Shown one piece after another: positions 21,900 to 33,900 of a stretch of DNA of 64,000 nt (the stretch's first letter is position 1; each line of letters opens with the position of its first letter). The notes below the pieces were generated by a model. It was given only the letters and a program-made list of their open reading frames with translations. It was not told where the DNA came from and did no database searches. A program made the position numbers and the translations under genes. The stretch covers positions 687,813 through 751,812 of the forward strand of contig CABFPE010000178.1 of the NCBI GenBank assembly GCA_900660155.1. The letters run 5' to 3'. Source of the stretch: Hofstenia miamia. Its lineage: Eukaryota > Xenacoelomorpha > Acoela > Hofsteniidae.

Positions 21900-22763
21900 T
21901 TGCCAGCCTCGACCAGTTGAAACCATTTAATTCATTGGGCATAACCGCAAACAACTGACTTCAACTCCTGGAATCCTTCTAACATACTTAAAAGTGAATT
22001 CCAATTCATATCTTTTAACAATCAAATTAATAATGTGACCAAGGCAGGGGAAGTTAAACAAATTGAGAGGACGACACGCTGCTTGCACATCTGAGACACA
22101 ATCTGTTATTGCAAGATGAATTTCATTTACTCCTAGGCCATAACATTCCAACAAGTTTTTAATCATTGTCGCCACTTTATCGCCTCCACAAAATCCAGTA
22201 TATGGCAAGAAACCCAAAAATATACTTCTGTCAATGTATATATATACTCCCAAAAACTTCTTGTTATCCACAGAAGTCCGCTTATCAAATGATATTGATA
22301 GCATTTGACTGTTGTCCCCCTCAGTTTTATTCCTTTTACTATATCATTCAACGATTCGTGCTGGGCTTCCAGTTCTTTATTCAACGAGCTGGGTTACTTT
22401 CGCGCATCCCATCCTGCGGTACCACTTTTGAAACACCTCATAATTTACAGCCTTCGTAATTGGAATTTGGTGCATGTATACAGTTTTTGCGATCTCATCC
22501 AAACCCTTCTTCGATTCATGCCTTGTTCGTTTCACAAAATTAATTTCATTTTGGTTACCATGTGGTTGCGCAGGTCGTTTTTTGCACAGAGAAACGTGTC
22601 TCTGCATGCATAACACAGTATCACATTTCAAAGATTGTCTTTCATCTTTCCTACGGTCATCCCGAAATTCCACCAAGAAATTATGATATACTGGGTTTGT
22701 CGACTTAATTTGGTTCCACTCTACCCTCACCACTACCTCAGCCCCGTTATCACAGACAGACAT
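21900..22763 (-). mobile_element. hAT transposase relic with zinc-finger start
   Basis: The minus strand from 22763 opens with a region holding KCDTVLCMQRHVSLCKKRP, a BED-like Cys/His block. It runs through another frame (22384-22163) into SISFDKRTSVDNKKFLGVYI, FLGFLPYTGF, KNLLECYGLGVNEIHLAITD and CVSDVQAACRPLNLFNFPCL-GHIINLIV (22304-21980). The ITD..S...A.R.L..PC..H..NL pattern is the hAT catalytic core. Frames shift at least twice. No inverted repeats or target duplications found. The next element upstream, a LINE, starts about 50 bp away. Confidence 0.65.
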
Positions 22764-22811
22764 TTAGATGTGCTTAAATGCAATTTTATATTTTGATGCT
22801 ATATATACACA

Positions 22812-24531
22812 TAAGCTGATCTGTTCAACGCGTATTTTGCCTCTAACTTCTCTGTACCTGTCTCCATGTGCCCTGGTCCGCCTGCTGCCTCCCCGCTAAT
22901 CCGACTTTGTGATATGGTCTTCAGCACTCATGATATTTCTCTCATGCTTAAATCTTGCAAGTTGTCTGGTCCTTGTTATCCTGACGGTGTTCCTTCCTTT
23001 GTAATTCATGAAACCTCCTCCACGCTTTCTATCCATTTAAAGCATCTTTACTCCTTCATTTGCTCCACTAAGCGCTATCCCGCCTGTTGGAAGACATCTT
23101 GGATTTCTCCGCTGTTAAAATCTAATCAGCTTCCCTCCTCGCAGGTCACGTCCTACCGCCCATTAGCTATTCTATCTCGACTGTCTATCATCTTTGAACG
23201 CCTTGTTTTTCGTTATGTATTCCCAAAAATTTGTCATCTCATCTCTTCTTCTCAGCATGGCAACCTTCCCGGTCGCTCTACGATTACTAACCTGCTCACT
23301 CTGATCGAAAACTGCTACTTTCACTCTGATAGTAATGATCCTGGTTGTATTATCTTTCTTGACATCTCAAAAGCGTTTGATCGTCTCCCTCATTCCATTC
23401 TGCTTGACAAGTTACGTTTATTTGGTTTTGATGTGGATTTCATCGAACTGTTCCAGTCCTACCTGACTAATCGCCACCAGTGTGTCAAAATCAACTCGTC
23501 TATCTCTTCTCCTGTCCCCGTTACTAGTGGTGCCCCTCAAGGCTCAGTGTTTGCTGTTCTTTTCTTCCTCGTTGCCATTAACGACCTCCCTCATTCTGTT
23601 CTCAACTCGTCTTGCCTGTTGTATGTCGATGACACTGCGATTTTTGATTTTGGTTGGTCTTTTGCGTCGAACATTTTTTCTGATCTTGAGCACTTGTCTA
23701 CTTGGTCCTCTGTCAACCATCTCGATTTTAGCACTACCAAGACATGTGGTATATCCTTTTCTGTGGCTCCCCCTTCTGATTTGCCTCTACCTGTGAACTT
23801 TGCGCCTCATCACACTCATCTTGGAGTTCAACTTGCTGCAAACTTAAATTGGACTGGACATGTGTCTTTGCGTCTCCGCAAAGCTAATTCCTCGCTATTT
23901 GCCCTTTCCGTAATGTTCCTTTTAATATCTCGTCCGCTGTGAAACTCTCTTTGTTCAAGTCCATTCCTCGCGCCATTCTTCTCTACGCGTCTCCTTGTTG
24001 GTGGCCTTCTCGTGCTTTGTTCCACTCCATTGAACGTTTCCAGAAACGCGTATTCAAATGGATTTCCTCTTTGGACTATAAAGACGCTCTGCTGAAATTC
24101 TCCACTCTCCCGCTGTCACTCTACTTTCATGCCTGTGATCTCTTTCTGTTCAATCGACTACTGACTCGCAAATTGGATCTTGATCCTTTTGATTTCATTA
24201 AGTTCTCTAATTCCTGCTGCACTCGCTCTGATGATGTTGTCACCTTCTCCATTCGTCGTACAAAGAAACATCGCACCCTTCACTCGTTTTTCAATCGTGC
24301 TGCTAATTACATCTTAATTCGCAACCCTCCAACAGCGATTGATTTCTTTTCCCCGCCACCGAGCTTCACGAAATCTTTGATGGCTTTTCTCTTTGCTGAG
24401 CCCTTCTCCAACTTCGCCTACTCTTCCATTTACTCCCATTTCATCTCCTGCGATTGTCCTCGCTGCCGTAAAACTTGACTTGTTTTTATTTTTTTGTTGT
24501 GTATGCCTTCAGCGGCTAAATAAAGTCATTG

Positions 24532-24575
<44 letters not shown>
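22812..24575 (+). mobile_element. young 5'-truncated LINE with reverse transcriptase and ATT tail
   Basis: The frame enters at about 22812 (ADLFNAYFASNFS) and runs open to 23942. It carries the full reverse transcriptase: SYRPLAILSRLSIIFERLVF, SSSQHGNLPGRSTITNLLTL, IIFLDISKAFDRLPHSILL, TSGAPQGSVFAVLFF, palm SCLLYVDDTAIFDF and HHTHLGVQL. A single frameshift near 23930 moves the thumb and C-terminal part into the frame 23939-24478, ending CDCPRCRKT and a stop. An AATAAA (about 24519) precedes an (ATT)n tail at 24533-24575. The endonuclease and ORF1 are missing by 5' truncation. It is much less AT-rich than its flanks and has one break only, so it inserted recently. The same family left a scrap at 9468-9749. 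Confidence 0.85.
24533..24575 (+). repeat. (ATT)n 3' tail of the LINE
   Basis: About fourteen ATT units directly after the LINE's AATAAA signal. Short-unit tails like this mark the 3' end of several LINE clades. Confidence 0.85.
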
Positions 24576-24576
<1 letters not shown>

Positions 24577-24660
24577 CTGGCGCTGGGTATATATGGGTAT
24601 ATTTTCGATTTATAGCAGCGCCAGTTTTGAGAAAGAACCCATGTACCCAGCGCAAATATA
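24576..24660. repeat. hairpin-forming inverted repeat next to the LINE tail
   Basis: ACTGGCGCTG at about 24576 and its exact inverse CAGCGCCAGT at about 24617 can pair across a loop of about 30 bp. GCGCTGGGTA and its near-inverse TACCCAGCGC (about 24645) form a second, overlapping pair. Confidence 0.6.
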
Positions 24661-25830
24661 CCACGTGAAGCTTGAAAAATAAATTGGCCAATTTTAAATG
24701 ACTCATATACCGAGGCCAGTATATATTTTTCGAAAAATACCCGGCGCGAATATAATACTTAATACAAAATATTATACAAATTTAGCACTAAATTGTTTGA
24801 AAACTTTTGGCATACGAGTGCTGGAGGCGCACTTTATACTGTCAACCAGTGTCGTACCATACACGAAGATAAAATGAAGCAGCGACGTGGATTGTCAATG
24901 CTCCAATAATTATCACGAATTTGCACGATTAGATTACCATTTGTATCCATCAAATTCATGAATACCTGTGAAGAATTGCTGAAATCAGCTTAAACTTTCG
25001 GAAGACTATAGAATTGATCATATGATAAAGAGTACTCTTGCATACACGTCGCATGGAGGTCATGTGATGGCGTAAGAAAATGAAACACAAGTCAATAAGA
25101 TTGACAACGTGATAACTTTTAAAAAGTTCAGTAAACAATCAAATAAAGTTACAGCAGGTGAATAGTTGAATGACTTGGAACGAATTAAATTTTGCAAAAA
25201 ATATATTAATTTCCTCATTATCAGGGACATATTTGAAGACACGTTCAGAAAGACACAACATGGTGAGAATAAACAAACTGTATTTAATCCAAGTCCGCAT
25301 TTTTTATATTGAAACACCTTACTTTTGCTAATAAGTGACTAAATATAAATTAATGAATTTATTAATTCAAATTTTTCAATTAAGTGGATTTATTGTTGCC
25401 AATTATTGCTGTAAGCTTAATATCCTTTATTAGTTTGTTGCATTGGTTTTTCGTTAGTGTAATAATATTGTCATTAATAAATTGTTCTGAGTATAAAAAG
25501 TTTAGTAGTTTTATACCTCTCATTTCAATTAAATTATGTTGTATAATTGTATTATGTCTAATTAAAACTGTATGATGTGCTGCTGTTAAAAGATTGATTT
25601 ATTTTATTAAATCTATAAAATTCTATTGGATATTCTTGTCTTTTAACCTTTATTACATGCTTAATGAGTTCGAAAACGTATATTTCATAAATAGTCATCA
25701 TATTTGATTCTATGAATAACTGTTTAGTTGTATAAGTAGATATGATCCTGATTATCGTTTTTTTGAATTTTTAAAACCTGGCAATGTGTTGTATGATTTA
25801 CCACCATAGATTAAACATACCGTGCTGAAT

Positions 25831-25870
<40 letters not shown>

Positions 25871-26259
25871 GTGCGCTATGTACTTCCAATTTCGGCTTTT
25901 CAGCGTATAAACAACAAGCCTCATTTTTCCACAGTATCATAGTCCACGCTCCATAGCCCTAGAAAACTAATTAAAAGCCTAGCTGATTCTTTACGGGCGT
26001 GATTAAGGCGATTCAAGATTCACAAATGTCTACAAATGCAGTTCAAAATCTGTTCAATAGTTTTTCAGATTATTCAAATTTGGGAAAACTAGATGTACTT
26101 GCGATTTGTAATAGGAATTAAATAATAGAATTTATTTATACTATGTTATCACACTATAAATATTATTTTATAAATTTGAACATATTTCACATTTATTTTT
26201 ACTGGCTAAAAGTACATATTCTTTACGCGTGCTTCGCGCCTTTACTGAACATTATTGCG
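24661..26259. other. intergenic AT-rich DNA with TA microsatellite
   Basis: No gene recognised on either strand. A long TA run lies at about 25832-25868. Confidence 0.5.
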
Positions 26260-26580
26260 TCTTCCATTCTGATCCTTTATTCAATTTTGTTTTATTAATT
26301 AATTTCCCAAAAGCTTTGATGTAAGCCATTATTGTTCCTGTCTTTAATTTAGGAAGAATTTTCGTAAGCCTCTGTGTTCTTCTTTCTCATTTTTGGTTCT
26401 TTCGAATAAATCGTTTTACATCGTTGTAATTCCTTTGATTTCAACAGCTCAACATGGTTTTGTGCCAAATGGATTTCTCAAATTTTCGATTCTGTTGATT
26501 ATCAACTTCTATATTTAATCTATTTTGATTTTTAAAATGCTTTTAACAAAGTTCCGCAAATTACACTGGGTAACAGTAGT
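26260..26580 (+). mobile_element. weak LINE reverse transcriptase scrap
   Basis: ISTAQHGFVPN (about 26440-26475), followed by SVDYQLLYLIYFDF and NAFNKVPQ in another frame, resembles the ISxxQHGF and D...AFDxVxH blocks of LINE reverse transcriptase. It is short and heavily decayed. Confidence 0.35.
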
Positions 26581-26813
26581 TTTGTTTCTCTGAATATTTT
26601 TATTGTTTCTTAGTCCATTTTTCCTCCTGATTTCAAAAATGTAATTAGAAGCTACAATATTTTTGTGTTTTTATAGAAAGTAAACACGATAAGGCAGAGG
26701 TTGTATGCTTTATTTTGCCCAATATCTTTGTACATTAAAAAAATATACTTGTTTTGTTCTTGTTTTACAGTTAAGAGAATAAGATAAGAAAACAACATAA
26801 AACTACTGTAAGA

Positions 26814-29581
26814 TTAGTCTAAGAGTTTGCTGACCGAATAGAAGTGCACTGAAGAACGAGCTTTCCTACTGTGCGTCCCTGGATCATTACGTACCAAGGA
26901 CCATATGTAATCCCCCATCATAGCAGTGTCCCACCTTCCTTGGTATCTTTTTTCCATTACAGCAATGTCCTGATGAAATCTTTCACCGTGTACCTCAGTC
27001 ACATTTCCCAAGTTTTCACTGAAGAAATCCAAATGTGAATGCAGAAAATGCATTTTTAATGACATTCGACAACCTAAATTCTTATAACTATCCAAAAGTT
27101 TTGCTATAAGCTGCTTGTAGTTTGGGTCTTTATTATTACCGAGGAATCCATTAACTATATCACGAAATGCACACCATGCCACTTTCTCGACATCACTCAT
27201 CACGTTTTCAAGTTGCACCGACTTCAGTATTTTCCTTACTTGTGGTCCAGTAAATATGCCGCCTTTAACTTTAGCTTCTGATAGCTTGGGAAACATTAAT
27301 CTAATTTCCTGAAATGTTTCACCGCCATGGTCTAATGCTTTTACAAACTGTTTTATCAAACCAAGCTTTATATGAAGTGGAGGTAGCAACACTTTTGCAG
27401 GCTCTAAAAGTGGCTCTCTAATTACATTCAGTTTGCCTGGTTGCAAATTTTCTCGAAGTGGCCACTCAATTTTCTGGTAATGTTCATGATCAGCCCTGCT
27501 GTCCCACAGGCAAAGGAAACAAGAATATTTGGTGTACCCGCCTTGTAATCCAAGTAAAAAAGCAAGCATTTTAAAATCGCCACAAACATCCCACTTAAAC
27601 TCATCGTAGTTAACCATTTCGAGAAGCCTTTTCACATTCTCATATTCTTCTTTCATTTGCACTGAGTATGCAACAGGCAACGATGGATACTGATTTCCAT
27701 TATGTAGTAGAACAGCTTTGAGACTTTTTGTAGAACTATCTATGAAAAGTCGCCATTCTTCGGGTTTGTGTTCAATTCCAATGGCAGCAAACATCCCATT
27801 AATATCTTTACAGTAGCAGAGATCCTTACTTATATCAAAGTACACTCCAAACTCCTCATGACGCTTCCTATATACCGTTGACCTGCAGTCCTCTGCTAAA
27901 AGATTCCATTCATTCAGTCTGGATGATAAGAGCTCAGCTCCTGACTTAGTGAGACCTAAGTCCCTGATGAGATCATCTAGCTCACGTTGATTTGGAAAGT
28001 GTGGGCTTGTACTCTTTCCTAGGTCAAACGTTTTGTCCATTTCTTCGTTGTCACTGATTTCGGATTCTTCTTCTGATGCATCCATCCTTTCCTCAACCTA
28101 AAAAGAAAAGAAAAAATCATATTTATTAGCTACTTTATATCATAAATTGTTGACGTAATATAAAACTGTACAATGACACTTATTGAAATATATGAGCATC
28201 GCAGTATTGATTTGGTTAAAAGGAATACATAAATAAGAAAAATAGCTTATTNTTTTATCAAACCAAGCTTTATATGAAGTGGAGGTAGCAACACTTTTGC
28301 AGGCTCTAAAAGTGGTTCTCTAATTACATTCAGTTTGCCTGGTTGCAAATTTTCTCGAACTGGCCACTCAATTTTCTGGTAATGTTCATGATCAGCCCTG
28401 CTGTCCCACAGGCAAAGGAAACAAGAATATTTGGTGTACCCGCCTTGTAATCCAAGTAAAAAAGCAAGCATTTCAAAATCGCCACAAACATCCCACTTAA
28501 ATTCATCGTAGTTAACCATCTCGAGAAGCCTTTTCACATTCTCATATTCTTCTTTCATTTGCACTGAGTATGCAACAGGCAACGATGGATACTGATTTCC
28601 ATTATGTAGTAGAACAGCTTTGAGACTTTTTGTAGAACTATCTATGAAAAGTCGCCATTCTTCGTGTTTGTGTTCAATTCCAATGGCAGCAACCATCCCA
28701 TTAATATCTTTACAGTAGCAGAGATCCTTACTTATATCAAAGCACACTCCAAACTCCTCATGACGCTTCCTAGATACCGTTGACCTGCAGTCCTCTGCTA
28801 AAAGATTCCATTCATTCAGTCTGGATGATAAGAGCTCAGCTCCTGACTTAGTGAGACCCAAGTCCCTGATGAGATCATCTAGCTCACGTTGATTTGGAAA
28901 GTGTGGGTTTGTACTCTTTCCTACGTCAAACGTTTTGTCCATTTCTTCGTTGTCAGTGATTTCCGATTCTTCTGATGCGTCCATCCTTTCCTCAACCTAA
29001 AAAGAAAAGAAAAAATCATATTTAATAGCTACTTTATATCATAAATTGTTGACGTAATATAAAACTGTACAATGACACTTATTGAAATATATGAGCATCA
29101 CAGTATTGATTTGGTTAAAAGGAATACATAAATAAGAAAAATAGCTTATTCTTACATTTGTAGGCAGTTGTGGAACAGGTAGCGTATCGCCATGGGGCAC
29201 AGGTGCAATAGATGAGGGTATGCTTGGATATGGAAGTGATTTTCTTCCCTTAGCTTTTCTGTACTTTGATATGTCAATCATGCAAAAATAGCAATCATCG
29301 TGATGGTTTTTTGGCTCTCGCCAAACTCTTGGAACAGCAAATGGCATTGCTTTTCTTGCACCTCTCAGCCATGCATCTAAATTTGATCGACAACTTCCAC
29401 ATATAACATGAGGTGCCCAAGACTTGTCTTGATCACCAATACTTATTCTAAAATACAGTCTATAGGCAATCCAGTACTTCGCACCTTTCACGATTTTGTG
29501 AGATACATGCTTTGGTCCAATATAGAAACCACACACATAGCAGAACAAATCTGGGGAATTTTTGCAAGTTCTGGTAGCCAT
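26814..29581 (-). CDS. two-exon zinc-finger transposon-type protein
   Basis: Exon 1 (29581-29156) starts MATRTCKNSPDLFCYVCG and has paired cysteines (CYVC, CGSC, CYFC), then SIPSSIAPVPHGD. Its donor is ACAAAT/gtaaga. Exon 2 (acceptor ttttag/GTTGAGG, 28996 or 28097) holds NWDVCGDF-like DVCGDFKMLAFLLGLQGGYT, SCFLCLWDSRADHEH, LPPLHIKLGLIKQFVKAL, MHFLHSHLDFF and HGERFHQDIAVMEKRYQGRW, ending at 26814. I recall this protein as a highly repeated invertebrate family behaving like a DNA-transposon product, but I cannot name the superfamily or its activity. Exon 2 is doubled by an N join: 28253-28996 is a partial copy and 26814-28097 a complete one. With exon 1 spliced to the complete copy the frame is intact, at about 570 codons. 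No terminal repeats found. It could also be a domesticated host gene. Confidence 0.6.
27351..29155. repeat. 900-bp direct duplication around a single N
   Basis: The block ending at 28251 and the block 28253-29151 align end to end, covering part of exon 2, the intron and its splice acceptor, with one N at 28252 between them. They differ at scattered bases, including a 3-bp coding difference near the start of exon 2 (EEESE against EESE). This is what two haplotypes or two close genomic copies joined end to end would give. Confidence 0.8.
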
Positions 29582-29599
29582 GATCAAGATATCAAATAT

Positions 29600-30745
29600 T
29601 AATCATTCAAACCTGAAATAAAAAAAACAGTTAGTGACTAATAAATATATGCTAACGGAGCCATCCACATTTCGAAATAACGAAATTTTGATGTATCTCT
29701 CAAACGGTCGATGTTATAGAAAAAATAAGCATATATTTGGAATCAGCGCTACATTTTACATTGGGAACACTTGCAAAAATGAGAGAAACAAAAAATTGCT
29801 GAAAAATTGTTACCCAGTGTAATTCTAATTAGTAAATTCTTAATTCTCGTTGTTGATTCTTCTTATCTCTTTTTATGACCAATTTTTTTGTAATCTATGT
29901 GAATGAGATAATTCCATCAAAGAAATAAGAAACAATATTGAAATAATTGTAAACAATAGATTCATGAAACAAATTGATTTTGATGCATATTTACCAGTTG
30001 AAAGGATTAAATCTTTATAATTTTTTATGAATAACTGATTTCTAGCGTTTTATAAGTATGCCATATCAGAAATATATTCTTAAATTATCAGGTTCAGCTA
30101 TTGCATGCAATATGTTTATCGCTATTACATTAATGCTCATTTTGTTAATTATTTCGACTACAAAACCCGCAATTTATTGTATACACCTGCTGTAGAGTTT
30201 GTTTGTGTAACATTTTTTGTCATTTTTTATTATTTTCACCAGTGCAGTTATGATCAGTATGTAAAACTAGAATTGTTCATGCTTTTTTAATGCTTTGTTC
30301 TTTAAAAATCGATTTAGTAATTGCGGAGTTCCTGGTGTTATTTTATCATGAGACTAATTGCATCTTGGCTTTACGAAGCTTCCATTTTACGCCCATTTTT
30401 CGAATGAAGTTTTATCAATAAAAATTTTTCTACAATTTAAAGATTTACTTTTATAACACAAATATATTTATAATTACGCTTCATATATTCCACAATGTGA
30501 TGTTTGAATAAACCGAGAATGTTATTGGAGCTGAACTATTATACGAATAATACAGATATTTCAACCTCTGCAAACTAGTTTTAATAAATACCTTTCATAA
30601 TACACTGATATTTATGGAATTACATTTTACTGTGGTGAAAATCCCCCTCCCTATAGGAATGTGAGCTACTTCGTCTTACAGGAATAGGGTTAGTTAATTT
30701 GTATATTATTTTTTGTACTTTAATAATGTTTGTTATAAATTTTAG
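29600..30745. other. intergenic region upstream of LENG1
   Basis: AT-rich and without recognised genes. It must contain the LENG1 promoter and a non-coding first exon, because the LENG1 start codon lies 2 bp after a splice acceptor. No core promoter motif stands out. Confidence 0.45.
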
Positions 30746-30927
30746 AAATGAATATACTTCCAAAGAAAAGTTGGCACGTTCGTAACAAAGACAATGTTGC
30801 TAGAGTTCGTAGAGATGAAGCTGCAGCCCTTGAAGCTGAAATTCAGCGAAGTAAAAAAGCAGACCTCGCAGAAGCTGAAGTTACAATATCCAGGTTGCGT
30901 AAAGATTCGGCGTCTCTCATAACTAAG
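30746..30927 (+). CDS. LENG1: LENG1 coding exon 1
   Basis: Acceptor aattttag/AA then ATG at 30748, so a non-coding exon lies upstream. Encodes [20 protein letters not shown] to SASLITK. Donor AAG/gtgatt. Confidence 0.9.
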
Positions 30928-33900
30928 GTGATTTCAGCTTAACAAGCGAAAATAGAGGTTTCAATTTTACAGAAACGACAATCTGTAAGAAATTACCCAT
31001 TAAGTCTTGGTCAGATTTAGCTTTTGTAATAAGCCCTATTATTAAATTTTATGTTCAACTATTGCAAATTGATAACGTATACTTTTAAAAACTGTGTCGA
31101 CATTGATTACTTTAATTTGACATTGCCAGTGTCTTTGCATTTGGTAGTAGCATTGCATTCCTTTTTGAAGAGCAGCATATGTGGTACACACGTATCATTA
31201 GCTATGAAACTAAAACGACCCCCGTGTCATCGTTTTCAAAGGAGTTAGTTCTTTTGCAAGCCTAAAAATGAAATCGCGTCAACTAATTTATGATTTATGG
31301 CAGCTTTGTTAAGAGCATTACAAAAAAATTGCAATTGTTAACGCCAACTTTGGTTTTGACACGAATAAGCTGTAGCTATATTTAGAAGTCTGTTCAACTA
31401 TGTTGTCTTTTTGTATGCTAGAAACTAATAGAACCGATTCGTTTGTCTTACATTGATAAGCCACAACCAATGCTTCATAATCTTCAATAAATAGCGACTC
31501 ATTGATAGCGATTCATAATCTTCAATAAATAGCGACTCATTGATAGTGGTTCCTTCACAAAAAACTCTCAACGATTTGTGTGCCAACAAAAATGAATCTC
31601 AATTTCAATTACTTGACAAGACTTGCTGATGAAAACAAATGATCTACATCAATATTATAGCCAGAAGTCAAATGCTGGGTCAGTGCCTCTAATATTCCCA
31701 TTAAAATAAGTTTTCAGTTGGGTTGCCATTTCTTCCCAAATAATTAATGCAATTGATGACATATTTGTCACTACCAAACGCCAAAACAACAAAATATTTA
31801 TTAGGTTAGTTAGCAATAAAGTTGAAGAATCTGCGTCATGTTTTCAGAGGCATCAATTATTCAACTGTCATTGCTAACTCTGGTGTATAAATTCGTGTAC
31901 AGTCGCAAAAATATTTGTACTTATTCTTGTGCTCTTTCTATTCTTGCTTTCAAACCGCAAAATTCTTTTGATGTACTGATTTTTTCCGAAACATTGTTTT
32001 TCTAAAGGGTTCCAAATCATATGTTTTGGTCCAAAGCAGGTAGTGGAATGTTTCGGCTATATAGTTCATTCAGGTACTAAAAGATCAATATACTTGCATT
32101 GAGTGATTTTCTCAGCCAAAGATATTTTTTACTCAAAGTGCCACGTTTCTGCAGGCCAATTTCATGAAATATAACTTATTTGCATCCTTTATTCTAAAAG
32201 ATATTGTTATTCTCATTGTGCAAAAATTTACACACTATTCTAGTGTTAAACTAATCAATTATTCAAAATTTAATTTATTTAGGAGGGACATATAAATCTT
32301 TTCAATGATCGAAATTATGATAATACTCTTCTTGGTCAAGCGAATATAAAAGAAAAAGAAGCGAAGGAAGAGCAAAAAGAATGGGAGATGAAGGTAATTC
32401 TTCTTTTATTCGTAATCTTGAAAAATGTATTCGACGTGGAATTTAGTACAATAGTTGCATGCTGTAATAAGTAGCAAAATTCACGAAATAGCTTTGGTTT
32501 TTCTATGTAGCGGAATACAGAATATGTGCTCCTTTGGATTAATCAATGAAATGGTGTGGAAATTTGCAAATATTAATATTAGTGCAGATGCTAATTTCCG
32601 AAATTCCTTATAATATTTTCCTTGTAACTAAGTTGACGTATTTTAAAATAAAGCACTGTGTTGGTTTGTTGATCCAGTCTAAATTTCGACAAGGTCTAGA
32701 AATTCTTTCGTCCCAACGTCGTGAAGTTATCTTATTTATATTAATAATTAGGATAATATTTTATTAAATTTTTTTGCTACATTTATCAACAAGAAAGGGC
32801 GTTTAAGATTATTCGTTTGAATGCTAAAATTAACATTGCGCTTTAAAGAAGTTTAGATTTTAGTTTAGTCTATTTTTTTATAATATTCATGTAGAAGTCT
32901 ATTTCAACACAATTACATATATTTTGTCAATACATCGTTGTTTAGGTCGGGCTTCTTACTGGTTTAGGAAAAAGTAGTGATTACGCTGCTCCATGGTACG
33001 CCAAAGACACTTTCACTAATCCCACCATTGCAGAACAAAAAGCTAAACGCAGAGATGACTCTCGCAAACAACATCTCGACCCGGCACTCAAATTTAAGGC
33101 ACTTGAAGAAAAAGTAGGCTTTTCAGTTTTAGACATTTCGTCATACTTTACTATTTTTTAATTGTTTTTGATACAAAAACAAGTAAATTTGCACTTTTGC
33201 ATATAGAATGTTTAAAGAATCTTTCTATAAATTGGGAAAAAACATTTTATTCACAAATAGAAAGCATCATTTTACTGGAACCATCAATTAAAGGCGATAA
33301 AAATTGCAATGTGAAAGATATTAAGTGGTTCAAACGACGGTACTTGTGTTTGTGAATAACGGCACAAAGTGTATGTTCCGCATTCAGTCTTAATCATTGA
33401 TGTACAACTTTTGCATTGACAAACCGCTATTGCTTTCTATTACGAGTGCAAATCTGTATTTGGGTGCTTCGAGGACGAATGAGTATAGCTTCCGGTTACT
33501 TGGAAACGTTGCCTTGAATCAATTGATGAAAACTTTCCACTATTAGTTCTAGAATGCGAAGCAATGTTGAATGGAGCTGTACGAAAATCCACACGATTTT
33601 TATTCCTATGTCACTTTTAGAAGCAGTCTGCTTTTTAATTCAATCATTTCTGCAAAGATCCCATTTTAATCACCACATATCAGTGGAAAGTGATCAAGCA
33701 TTCAATTATTTTATCCTGTTTCTATACGTTTTATGTTGCCGATTCGGGAGGTAAGAAAAATCCAGTTTATGAAATTGTATTATCAAACCAAAGTAGTTGT
33801 AAACGGTATGGATATCATTGGATGTAACTAGCTTTAAGGCTTATCTCAAAGTTGTCGGTTGACTGTGTTTTATCATATTTTCGATGAGGCTGCTCTGAAC

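Noticed and set aside
22305-22686. Plus-strand frames over the hAT relic at 22 kb
   Set aside because: Shadows of the minus-strand hAT transposase, whose motifs are specific.
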